Positions 5,023 through 11,410 of a stretch of DNA of 11,410 nt are shown here, piece by piece. The DNA is from Candidatus Saganbacteria bacterium (GTDB lineage: Bacteria; Margulisbacteria; WOR-1; O2-12-FULL-45-9; XYB2-FULL-48-7): contig JAGVQF010000019.1 of assembly GCA_020051815.1 (NCBI GenBank), forward strand, positions 1 to 11,410, in the 5' to 3' direction. The notes beneath the pieces were generated by a model. It worked only from the letters and a program-made list of their open reading frames with translations, searched no databases and had not been told where the DNA came from. Numbering within the stretch: position 1 is the first letter of the stretch; each line of letters begins with the position of its first letter. Position numbers and translations under genes: made by a program.

Positions 5023-7209
5023 TTGTCGAGTCAGCCGATTTCACTCGCAATACTCTGGCACATGCACCAGCCGTTCTACAAGGACCTGGTGACGGGCGAA
5101 TATATCCTGCCCTGGGTGCGCCTCCATGCCGTCAAGGACTACTACGACATGGCGGCGGTGCTCGACCGTTTTCCCGAAGTCAAAATAAATTTCAACCTGG
5201 TCCCTTCGCTCCTCCTCCAGATCGAAGATTACGTCAATAACAAAGTCACCGACACGTTCCTTGACCTGACGCTCAAGGAGCCGAAAGACCTCTCGCTCGA
5301 CGACCGGATCTTTATCCTCCAGAACTTTTTCATGGCCAACTGGGACAACATGGTCAAGCCGTATCCGCGCTACCAGGACCTGCTCTTAAAGCGCGGCCGT
5401 TTTATCTCCCCGGCCGAGCTGGCCAAAGTGGCCCTGCGCTTTTCGGCGCAGGAACTGCTCGACCTCCAGGTCTGGTTCAACCTGACCTGGTTCGGTTTTA
5501 TTTCAAAGCATGAGGACCCCGTCGTCAAAGAGCTGATCGGGAAGGGACGCTATTTTACCCGCGACGACAAGCACGCGGTGATCGACAAGCAAATGGAGAT
5601 CATGCGGCGCGTCATCCCCAAATACAAGGAGCTCGAAGACCGCGGGCAGATCGAAATTTCGACCACGCCTTTCTATCACCCGATCCTGCCGCTGCTCTGC
5701 GACTCGGGCGTAGCCAAAGAAGCGATGCCCTACGCCAAACTGCCGGGTTCGCTCTTCCGCCATCCGGAGGATGCCGAGGCCCAGATCAGGGCGGCGGTCG
5801 AGTTCCACCAGCAGCGCTTCGGCCGCAAGCCCCGCGGCATGTGGCCGTCGGAGGGCTCGGTCTCCGAAGAGATCATGCCGCTGATCGCGCGCGCCGGCGT
5901 CAAATGGGCGGCCACCGACGAAGCGATCCTTGAGCGCACCCTGCACAAGATCGAGATGCGCTCGCGCACGCTCTCGGCCGGCGAGCTTTACCAGCCGTAC
6001 CTGATCGAGCACGACGGCGAAGCGGTCTCGCTCCTGTTCCGCAACCACTTTCTCTCCGACCAGATCGGCTTTGTCTATTACCGCTGGTCGGTGCGCGACG
6101 CGGTCACCGACTTTACCGCGCATCTCAATAATATTCGCGTCAGCCTGCCCGAAGACGGCAGTAAATACCTTGTCTCTGTCATCCTCGACGGCGAGAACGC
6201 CTGGGAGTACTACCGCGACGGCGGCAGAGAGTTCTTCGAGGCCTTTTACGGCCGCCTGCAAAATGACCCGATGGTCAAGACCGTGCGCGTCTCCGACTAC
6301 CTCGAAGCGAACCCGCCGCGTAAAAAAATTTCCCGGCTGTTTGCCGGCTCCTGGATCAATAATAATTTCAAGATCTGGATCGGCCACGACGAGGACAACG
6401 AGGCCTGGGACCATCTCAACCAGGCCCGGCTGGCGCTTGAGAGCGCGACCGGCGGCGACATCAAGACGGCCTGGCAGGAGATCTATGTGGCGGAAGGGTC
6501 CGACTGGTGCTGGTGGTACGGCGACGACCACTCGTCCGAGAACGACGCCGCCTTCGATGCCCTGTTCCGCCGCCACCTTAAAAACGTTTACAATCTAATC
6601 GGCCGCCCGCATCCCAAAGAGCTGGATATCCCGATCAAGAAGCTGCGGGTCGTGCGCCCGATCAAGGAGCCGGCCTACCTGATCCAGCCGGTGCTCGACG
6701 GCGAGATCACCAACTATTATGAATGGCTCTCGGCCGGCTATTACGACATCACGCGCGCCCGCGGGGCGATGCACCAGATCGAGACCCTGCTTTCGGAATT
6801 GTATTACGGTTTCAGCCTGACCGACCTTTACGTGCGCCTGGGGGTCAACCTTAATTTAAGGAACGATGAAGTTAAAAAATATTCTTTCGCGGTCGTCTTT
6901 TCCGCGCCGTTTGACGCCAAAGCCGATATTTCTTTTAGCGCCGAAGACGGCCGTTTTATCTTCCGCTTCCATAAGCTGAACGAAAAACATGAATGGGAGC
7001 TGCTGCACAATCTTGAATCTTTCGGCCTCGGGCGTATAATTGAGCTCGGTCTCCCGTTCTCATATCTTGACGCGAAACCCGGCCAAAGAATAGAGTTCAT
7101 CGTCATTATCTATAAGGACGGCCAGGAGCTGGAGCGCTGGCCGCGGGGCGGGGGGATCACAGTCGCGGTGCCCACCGAATCATACGAAGAGGAACAGTGG
7201 TTCATATAG
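5023..7209 (+). CDS. GH57 alpha-amylase / amylopullulanase-type glycoside hydrolase
   Basis: 728 residues, no signal peptide, so probably cytosolic and acting on stored alpha-glucan. Conserved GH57 regions appear in order: HMHQP (13-17); GQIEISTTPFYHP (208-220); GMWPSEGSVS (272-281) with probable nucleophile E277; TDEAIL (298-303); and D389-G-E-N-A-W-E (389-395) with D389 as probable acid/base. A downstream SDWCWWYGDDHSSEN stretch (493-507) is characteristic of the amylase/amylopullulanase-like GH57 group. The enzyme retains configuration and cleaves alpha-1,4 and possibly alpha-1,6 bonds; which bonds cannot be told from sequence alone. TTG at 5023 is chosen because the first internal ATG falls inside the HMHQP motif. 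A modest GGAAAGG (5004-5010) precedes it. Its neighbours (a second GH57, a GalT-like enzyme and CBM48) support glycogen metabolism. Confidence 0.9.
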   Translation: MSSQPISLAILWHMHQPFYKDLVTGEYILPWVRLHAVKDYYDMAAVLDRFPEVKINFNLVPSLLLQIEDYVNNKVTDTFLDLTLKEPKDLSLDDRIFILQNFFMANWDNMVKPYPRYQDLLLKRGRFISPAELAKVALRFSAQELLDLQVWFNLTWFGFISKHEDPVVKELIGKGRYFTRDDKHAVIDKQMEIMRRVIPKYKELEDRGQIEISTTPFYHPILPLLCDSGVAKEAMPYAKLPGSLFRHPEDAEAQIRAAVEFHQQRFGRKPRGMWPSEGSVSEEIMPLIARAGVKWAATDEAILERTLHKIEMRSRTLSAGELYQPYLIEHDGEAVSLLFRNHFLSDQIGFVYYRWSVRDAVTDFTAHLNNIRVSLPEDGSKYLVSVILDGENAWEYYRDGGREFFEAFYGRLQNDPMVKTVRVSDYLEANPPRKKISRLFAGSWINNNFKIWIGHDEDNEAWDHLNQARLALESATGGDIKTAWQEIYVAEGSDWCWWYGDDHSSENDAAFDALFRRHLKNVYNLIGRPHPKELDIPIKKLRVVRPIKEPAYLIQPVLDGEITNYYEWLSAGYYDITRARGAMHQIETLLSELYYGFSLTDLYVRLGVNLNLRNDEVKKYSFAVVFSAPFDAKADISFSAEDGRFIFRFHKLNEKHEWELLHNLESFGLGRIIELGLPFSYLDAKPGQRIEFIVIIYKDGQELERWPRGGGITVAVPTESYEEEQWFI
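7192..7203. promoter_or_regulatory. Candidate LexA (SOS) box upstream of dinD
   Basis: GAAC-AGTG-GTTC is a perfect match to the GAAC-N4-GTTC core of the Gram-positive (DinR/Cheo-type) LexA box. It ends 19 bases before the dinD ATG. It lies in the last codons of the GH57 gene (Gln-Trp-Phe). A weak -10-like TATAGG follows at 7205-7210, but no good -35 is seen. I scanned GAAC sites in the window and found no other copy with this spacing. Confidence 0.45.
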
Positions 7210-7222
7210 GGGATGAAATACA

Positions 7223-8032
7223 ATGATCAATAACATCTTTGACCAAATAAAGAAAATCAATGAATACGGACAGGAATACTGGCGCGCGCGCGACTTAATG
7301 GAGCCTCTCGGCTACACGCGCTGGGAAAATTTTGAGATAGCCATCACAAGGGCTAAAGAATCATGCAAGAACAGCGGCCAGGACGTGAAAAACCATTTTC
7401 GTGACGCCACGAAAATGGTCAGGATCGGATCCGACACTGAACGAGCGATTGATGATTTCGACCTTTCCCGTTACGCCTGCTACCTGATCGCCCAGAATGG
7501 CGACCCCAAAAAAGAAGAAATCGCTCTGGCCCAGACCTACTTTGCTATCCAGACCAGGAAGCAGGAAGTGCATGAATTGCAGATCGAGGATCATAAACGC
7601 TTGCATTTGCGCGGCGAAATGAAAGAGCATAATAAGAATCTCGCAAAGGCGGCTAAAGAGGCCGGCGTCATTAATTACGCAAATTTCCAGGATTTTGGCT
7701 ACATGGGGCTTTACGGCGGCCTGCGCCAAAAAGATATCCACGCAAAAAAGCGTCTCAAGAAACAACAGGCAATACTCGACCACATGGGAAGCGAAGAACT
7801 GGCCGCCAATCTTTTTCGCGCCACGCAGGCGGAGGCAAAATTAAAGAGGGAAAATATCCTTGGCCAGGACAAAGCGAATAGGGCGCATCATGACGTAGGC
7901 AAAAAGGTTCGCCAGACAATTAAAGAGCTGGGCGGCACGATGCCGGAACATCTGCCGGCCACAGAAAATATCAGAGAATCAAAAAAGCGGTTAAAGAAAA
8001 CAGCAAAGAAATCGTTGCCTGAGGAAATTTAA
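7223..8032 (+). CDS. dinD: DNA-damage-inducible protein D (DinD)
   Basis: 269 residues, close to E. coli DinD (274). Recognisable family stretches are YWRARDLMEPLGYTRWENF (19-37), NHFRDATKMVRIGS (57-70), the highly conserved LSRYACYLIAQNGDPK (81-96), AQTYFAIQTRKQE (103-115) and GYMGLYGG (159-166). The N-terminal part resembles the Bro-N/phage antirepressor fold. The tail from about 250 is lysine-rich and may contact DNA. E. coli DinD is SOS-induced and inhibits RecA strand exchange; the same role here is inference. ATG follows AGGGGAT (7208-7214). It sits 13 bases after one GH57 gene and 13 before another, an odd place for a DNA-damage gene and a sign of insertion into the glucan operon. A perfect 12-bp hairpin lies at 7392-7419 in its reading frame. 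Confidence 0.92.
   Translation: MINNIFDQIKKINEYGQEYWRARDLMEPLGYTRWENFEIAITRAKESCKNSGQDVKNHFRDATKMVRIGSDTERAIDDFDLSRYACYLIAQNGDPKKEEIALAQTYFAIQTRKQEVHELQIEDHKRLHLRGEMKEHNKNLAKAAKEAGVINYANFQDFGYMGLYGGLRQKDIHAKKRLKKQQAILDHMGSEELAANLFRATQAEAKLKRENILGQDKANRAHHDVGKKVRQTIKELGGTMPEHLPATENIRESKKRLKKTAKKSLPEEI
7392..7419. repeat. Perfect 12-bp hairpin inside dinD
   Basis: ACCATTTTCGTG (7392-7403) and CACGAAAATGGT (7408-7419) are exact reverse complements separated by ACGC. They fall in codons for HFRDATKMV, a conserved DinD stretch. No T-run follows, so it is not an intrinsic terminator. Confidence 0.85.
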
Positions 8033-8049
8033 TGAGCATTGTTTTATGA
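8032..8049 (+). other. Possible five-codon coupling mini-ORF (MSIVL)
   Basis: The dinD stop overlaps an ATG (TAATG, 8030-8034). That ATG opens MSIVL, whose TGA stop (8047-8049) overlaps the next GH57 start as ATGA. GAGGAAAT (8021-8028) is well spaced for this ATG but too far from the GH57 start at 8046, which otherwise has only GAG at 8034-8036. Translation through the mini-ORF could deliver ribosomes to the GH57 start. This may also be chance. Confidence 0.3.
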
Positions 8050-10193
8050 AGAAAGTTAAATTTTTATTCGGGGTCCACTGCCACCAGCCGGTCGGCAACT
8101 TTGAGCACGTCTTCGACGAGTCGTACGAGAATTCTTACCTGCCGTTCATCCAGGCCATGGACGCGCACCCGCGCATCAAGTTCGCCGTCCATTATTCCGG
8201 CATCCTCTACGACTGGTTCATGGACAAACATCCCGAGTTCATCGATTACCTCAAAAAACTGGTCAAGCGTGGCCAGATGGAGATCATGACCGCCGGCTAT
8301 TACGAGCCGATCATCCCGGTCATCCCCGACGACGACAAACTGGGCCAGATCGGCAAGTCGAACGACTTTATCAAAGAAAAATTCGGCCAGGCGCCGCGCG
8401 GCCTGTGGCTGACCGAGCGGATCTGGGAGCCGCATCTGCCCAAGATATTGGCCAAGACCGGCATCGAGTACGTGACGGTCGACGATTATCATTTTATCTC
8501 GGCCGGCGTGCCCAAAGAAAAAATGATGGGCTATTACGTGACTGAAGAAGAGGGCTCAACCCTAAAAATTTTCCCGATCAACAAGAACCTGCGCTATCTT
8601 ATCCCTTTTAAATTGCCGGAAGAGACGATCCGCTATCTCGGCGAGATCGCCAATGATGAGGGGACGGCCGCGGGCATCCTCGCCGACGACGGCGAAAAGT
8701 TCGGCGTCTGGCCCGGCACCCGCAAGTGGGTCTTTGAAGAAGGGTATCTGGAGCGCCTTTTGGCGCTGCTCGATGAGAACGCCGCCTGGATCGAGCCGAT
8801 GACCTTCTCCGAATATCTCGACCAGTTCCCGCCGCTCGGCCGCATCTACCTGCCGACGGCCTCCTACGCCGAGATGATGGAGTGGTCCCTGCCGACCGAG
8901 TCGGGCAAAAATCTTTTGCGCGTCACGGAAGAGATAAAACGCCAGGGTAAGAGCGAAGAGTACGGCCAGTTTTTTAAGGGCGGCTTTTTCCGCAATTTTT
9001 TCGTCAAATACCCCGAGGCCAACAACATGCACAAAAAAATGCTCCAGGTCAGCCAACGCCTGCAGACGCTCAAAAAAGGCAAATCGCTCTTCGGCGAAAA
9101 GGAGCGGGACGCCCGTTTGGACGAGGCGCAAAACGAGCTTTTCCAGGGCGAGTGCAACTGCGCTTACTGGCACGGCGTCTTCGGCGGGCTCTACCTCAAC
9201 TATTTGCGGCACGCGGTCTATGAGCATCTGCTCAAGGCCGAGCAGCTGATGGAAAAATATTCGCGCGGCAAAGACGATTTTGCCGATATCGTTGTGACCG
9301 ATTTTGACAAGGACGGCCGGGACGAGGTCATCCTCTCTAATAACCTGCTCAATCTTTATTTTTCTCCCGCCGAGGGCGGCTCGCTCTTTGAGCTTGATTA
9401 CAAGCCGAAATATTTTAACCTGCTCAACACGCTGGCCCGGCGCGAGGAGGTCTATCACGAAAAGATCAGGCACGCGGCCGCCCAGCCCGCGCACGGCCCC
9501 GGCGCCGCTTCGATCCACGAGATCGCCAGGGCCAAAGAGGACGGGCTGGAAAAAGCGCTCGTCTACGACTGGCACCGGCGAGTCTGCCTGCTCGACCATT
9601 TTCTGGGCGAGGGGACGGACCTCGAAAACTTTAGCCGGGTCAAATACGAAGAAGCCGGCGATTTTGTCGGCCAGCCCTACGATTTCATGCCCCAGCGGCG
9701 CGGCAGCGAGGTCTCGCTCTTTCTCTCACGGCTGGGCAAAGTTAAAGGCCAGCCGCTCAAGGTTGAAAAAACGATCTCCCTCTTTGCCCGCCAATCGATC
9801 GCCGAGATCAATTACGAGCTGTCAAACCCCGGCCACGAGCCGCTCGAGCTCTGGTTCGCGCCCGAGTTCAATTTTTCGCTTTTAGCCGGCAAAGCGCCCG
9901 ACCGCTACTATGAAATCGAGGGGGCCGCTCTCGCTGACCGGACGCTCGCGAGCTCGGGCGTTCTCGAGAATATCAAACAGGTAAAGCTCGTTGACGAATG
10001 GAAAGGATTTAGTGTATTATTAGCGCTGGATCGGGCCGCAAATTTTTGGCGATTCCCGATCGAGACCGTCTCCCAATCCGAATCGGGTTTTGAAAAGATT
10101 TATCAGGGCTCGGCCGTACTTTTTAACTGGAAGCTTACGCTGAAACCGGGCGAAAAATGGAAAACCAAGATCATCCTGCGAATTGAGGATTGA
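8046..10193 (+). CDS. GH57 4-alpha-glucanotransferase-type enzyme with DUF1925/DUF1926-like C-terminus
   Basis: 715 residues, no signal peptide. It matches the Thermococcus litoralis 4-alpha-glucanotransferase type of GH57. HCHQPVGNF (11-19), GYYEPIIPV (84-92) and RGLWLTERIWEPHL (118-131), with E124 as nucleophile, come first. VDDYHF (145-150) and ADDGEKFG (213-220), with D214 or D215 as acid/base, follow. These correspond to the reported E123 and D214 of the archaeal enzyme. The C-terminal half contains an HGVFGGLYLNYLRHAVYEHL block and then D-x-D-x-DGRDE and NTLARREEVYH stretches typical of the DUF1925/DUF1926 beta-rich domains. Such enzymes transfer maltooligosaccharide pieces between glucan chains; pure amylase activity is the alternative. 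The start has only a weak ribosome binding site (see the mini-ORF at 8032). The GalT-like gene begins 15 bases after its stop. Confidence 0.92.
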   Translation: MKKVKFLFGVHCHQPVGNFEHVFDESYENSYLPFIQAMDAHPRIKFAVHYSGILYDWFMDKHPEFIDYLKKLVKRGQMEIMTAGYYEPIIPVIPDDDKLGQIGKSNDFIKEKFGQAPRGLWLTERIWEPHLPKILAKTGIEYVTVDDYHFISAGVPKEKMMGYYVTEEEGSTLKIFPINKNLRYLIPFKLPEETIRYLGEIANDEGTAAGILADDGEKFGVWPGTRKWVFEEGYLERLLALLDENAAWIEPMTFSEYLDQFPPLGRIYLPTASYAEMMEWSLPTESGKNLLRVTEEIKRQGKSEEYGQFFKGGFFRNFFVKYPEANNMHKKMLQVSQRLQTLKKGKSLFGEKERDARLDEAQNELFQGECNCAYWHGVFGGLYLNYLRHAVYEHLLKAEQLMEKYSRGKDDFADIVVTDFDKDGRDEVILSNNLLNLYFSPAEGGSLFELDYKPKYFNLLNTLARREEVYHEKIRHAAAQPAHGPGAASIHEIARAKEDGLEKALVYDWHRRVCLLDHFLGEGTDLENFSRVKYEEAGDFVGQPYDFMPQRRGSEVSLFLSRLGKVKGQPLKVEKTISLFARQSIAEINYELSNPGHEPLELWFAPEFNFSLLAGKAPDRYYEIEGAALADRTLASSGVLENIKQVKLVDEWKGFSVLLALDRAANFWRFPIETVSQSESGFEKIYQGSAVLFNWKLTLKPGEKWKTKIILRIED

Positions 10194-10208
10194 AAATAGG
10201 AGGAAACG

Positions 10209-11246
10209 ATGCCTGAACTGCGAAAAGATCCCATTTCCGACCGCTGGGTAGTGATCTCGACCGAGCGGGGCCGGCGGCCGTCCGACTTTGGTTCGATCGC
10301 TGTCGCCGCCGAGAACGCCGAGGTCAAGTTCTGCCCCTTTGACGAGGGCAACGAAAGCAAGACCCCGCCGGAGATCACCGCCTGGCGCAAGGCCTCAACT
10401 ACGCCCAACACACCCGGCTGGGATGTCCGCGTTATCCCCAATAAATTTCCCGCGCTGATCATCGAGGGCGAGGTCAACCGCACCGGCATGGGGATCTACG
10501 ACATGATGAGCGGCATCGGCGCCCACGAGGTCATCGTCGAAACCCCCCGGCACAACGAGAATATCCCCGACCTGCCCGACGAGCATATCGAAAAGATCCT
10601 CTGGGCCTACAAGCAGAGGATCCTTGACCTGGAAAAAGACAAGCGGTTCCGCTATATTCTCGTCTTCAAGAATTACGGCACGGCGGCCGGCGCTTCGCTC
10701 TCGCATCCGCATTCCCAGCTGATCGCCACCCCGATCACGCCGCGCTACGTCAAGATGGAGCTGACCACCGCCCGACGCTATTTCCAGGAGAAGGAACGCT
10801 GCATCTTCTGCGACATGATCCGGCAGGAGCTGGGCGCGGGCGAGCGGCTCGTCTATGAGAACGAATATTTTGTCTGCTTTGCCCCGTTCGCCTCGCGCTT
10901 TCCGTTTGAGATCTGGCTGATGCCGCGCCGTCACGAATACGGCTTCCAGCAGCTGCCCGACGAAGAGCGGATCCAGCTGGCCCGCTGTCTCAAAGATGTC
11001 ATGTCGCGCCTGCGCAAGACCCTGAACGATCCGCCGTACAATTATGTACTGCACACGGCGCCCAACGCGGTCCAGCGGCCGGGCAAGCCGGATTACTGGG
11101 GTACCATCCAGTACGATTACCACTGGCACATCGAGATCATCCCGCGCCTGACCAAGCAGGCGGGGTTTGAGTGGGGGTCCGGCCTCTACATCAATCCAAC
11201 GGCGCCGGAAGAAGCCGCGAAATATTTGAGGGAGGTGAAGATCTGA
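10209..11246 (+). CDS. galT: GalT-family nucleotidyltransferase (hexose-1-phosphate uridylyl/adenylyltransferase)
   Basis: 345 residues, HIT superfamily, GalT branch. ATG follows AGGAGG (10198-10203). The active site is H166-P167-H168-S-Q, with H168 the residue that carries the nucleotide. A second HIT-like motif is HWHIEIIPR (305-313). Zinc ligands of the E. coli enzyme (C52, C55, H115, H164) map to C42, D45, H115 and H166, so one cysteine is Asp. A second CxxC (C198, C201), with H242 and H305, could form the second metal site known in the plant ADP-glucose phosphorylase relative. Classic GalT exchanges UMP between galactose-1-P and glucose-1-P. With no galK or galE nearby but several glycogen genes, action on ADP- or UDP-glucose and glucose-1-P is an equally good reading. 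Its stop shares a base with the next start (TGATG). Confidence 0.9.
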   Translation: MPELRKDPISDRWVVISTERGRRPSDFGSIAVAAENAEVKFCPFDEGNESKTPPEITAWRKASTTPNTPGWDVRVIPNKFPALIIEGEVNRTGMGIYDMMSGIGAHEVIVETPRHNENIPDLPDEHIEKILWAYKQRILDLEKDKRFRYILVFKNYGTAAGASLSHPHSQLIATPITPRYVKMELTTARRYFQEKERCIFCDMIRQELGAGERLVYENEYFVCFAPFASRFPFEIWLMPRRHEYGFQQLPDEERIQLARCLKDVMSRLRKTLNDPPYNYVLHTAPNAVQRPGKPDYWGTIQYDYHWHIEIIPRLTKQAGFEWGSGLYINPTAPEEAAKYLREVKI

Positions 11247-11410
11247 TGGCAAAGAAGGTTATGTTCAGTTTCAAGCCGAACCAGGCTGTCCATGACGTCA
11301 AGCTGGCGGGGAATTTTACCGACTGGGAGCAGGGCGCGATCGTGATGTCGAAAGGCAAGTTTGGCGAATGGAAAGCCCAGGCCAGCCTTGAGCCGGGCGA
11401 ATACGAATAC
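11246..11410 (+). CDS. CBM48 / AMPK-type glycogen-binding protein, 5' part
   Basis: The first 55 codons of a gene cut by the window edge. The translation starts MAKKVMFSFKPNQAVHDV and has KLAGNFTDWEQGAI (about 19-32), a W at position 43, and ends LEPGEYEY. This is the strand pattern of the CBM48/AMPK-beta glycogen-binding domain (VxLAGxFxxW ... LxPGxYEY). Such a domain stands alone or precedes isoamylase, branching enzyme or other glucan enzymes; what follows cannot be seen. GGGAGGTG (11230-11237), inside the galT end, is its ribosome binding site. ATG overlaps the galT TGA by one base, so it is translationally coupled. Confidence 0.85.
   Translation, partial: MAKKVMFSFKPNQAVHDVKLAGNFTDWEQGAIVMSKGKFGEWKAQASLEPGEYEY

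Noticed and set aside
5503..6576. Long minus-strand open frame (357 codons) opposite the first GH57 gene
   Set aside because: It lies opposite strong GH57 motifs, is rich in V/R/D/G as expected for the antisense of GC-rich codons, and shows no domain.
7281..7292. GCGCGCGCGC run in dinD as a Z-DNA-type element
   Set aside because: It is short and explained by Trp-Arg-Ala-Arg-Asp codons conserved in the DinD family.
8562..9599. Long minus-strand open frame (345 codons) opposite the second GH57 gene
   Set aside because: Antisense shadow of a clear GH57 gene, with no recognisable domain or ribosome binding site.
10395..11252. Minus-strand open frame opposite galT
   Set aside because: Shadow of the GalT-like gene; its composition matches antisense coding sequence.

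Overview
This window is bacterial and looks like an uncultured candidate-phylum organism. The evidence is tight gene packing, ATG and TTG starts behind strong AGGAGG-type ribosome binding sites, two GH57 glucan enzymes, a tandem-domain ThyX, and low-complexity repeats in the gaps. My best guess is the Margulisbacteria/Saganbacteria or Omnitrophota type. That is inference from gene content and style, and no marker gene here fixes the taxonomy. All recognised genes lie on the + strand.

Region 1 (1-1326): a REP-like hairpin, an extended -10 promoter, and an AT-rich gene for an unfamiliar membrane protein. The protein has two N-terminal membrane segments and a concanavalin/LamG-like (DUF1080-like) domain interrupted by a coiled coil.

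Region 2 (1327-2764): a promoter placed to start transcription just before a fluoride (crcB-motif) riboswitch. Its 3' strand overlaps an intrinsic terminator. Downstream is a CPA/Kef-type cation:proton antiporter. The arrangement reads as a fluoride-induced ON switch for a transporter whose usual acidic pair in the discontinuous ion-binding helix appears as Thr-Asn.

Region 3 (2765-4772): an array of roughly 9-10-base repeats in inverted orientation, then thioredoxin (trxA) and, three bases later, a double-length FAD-dependent thymidylate synthase (thyX). The two ThyX halves keep complementary parts of the family signature. Each half also carries a different G-rich short repeat at the equivalent position.

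Region 4 (4773-11410): a third inverted-repeat spacer, then an operon-like run with gaps of 6, 13, 13, 15 and -1 bases. It encodes a 40-residue membrane peptide (TTG start), a GH57 amylase/amylopullulanase-type enzyme (TTG start), DinD, a GH57 4-alpha-glucanotransferase-type enzyme, a GalT-family nucleotidyltransferase and the start of a CBM48 glycogen-binding protein. Apart from dinD this is an alpha-glucan (glycogen) storage and turnover cluster. The likely division of labour is cleavage and rearrangement of glucan chains by the GH57 enzymes, sugar-1-phosphate/nucleotide-sugar exchange by the GalT-like enzyme, and glycogen binding by the CBM48 protein. A GAAC-N4-GTTC palindrome, the core of the Gram-positive-type LexA box, sits 19 bases before dinD. 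The DNA-damage gene may therefore have its own SOS control inside the glucan operon.
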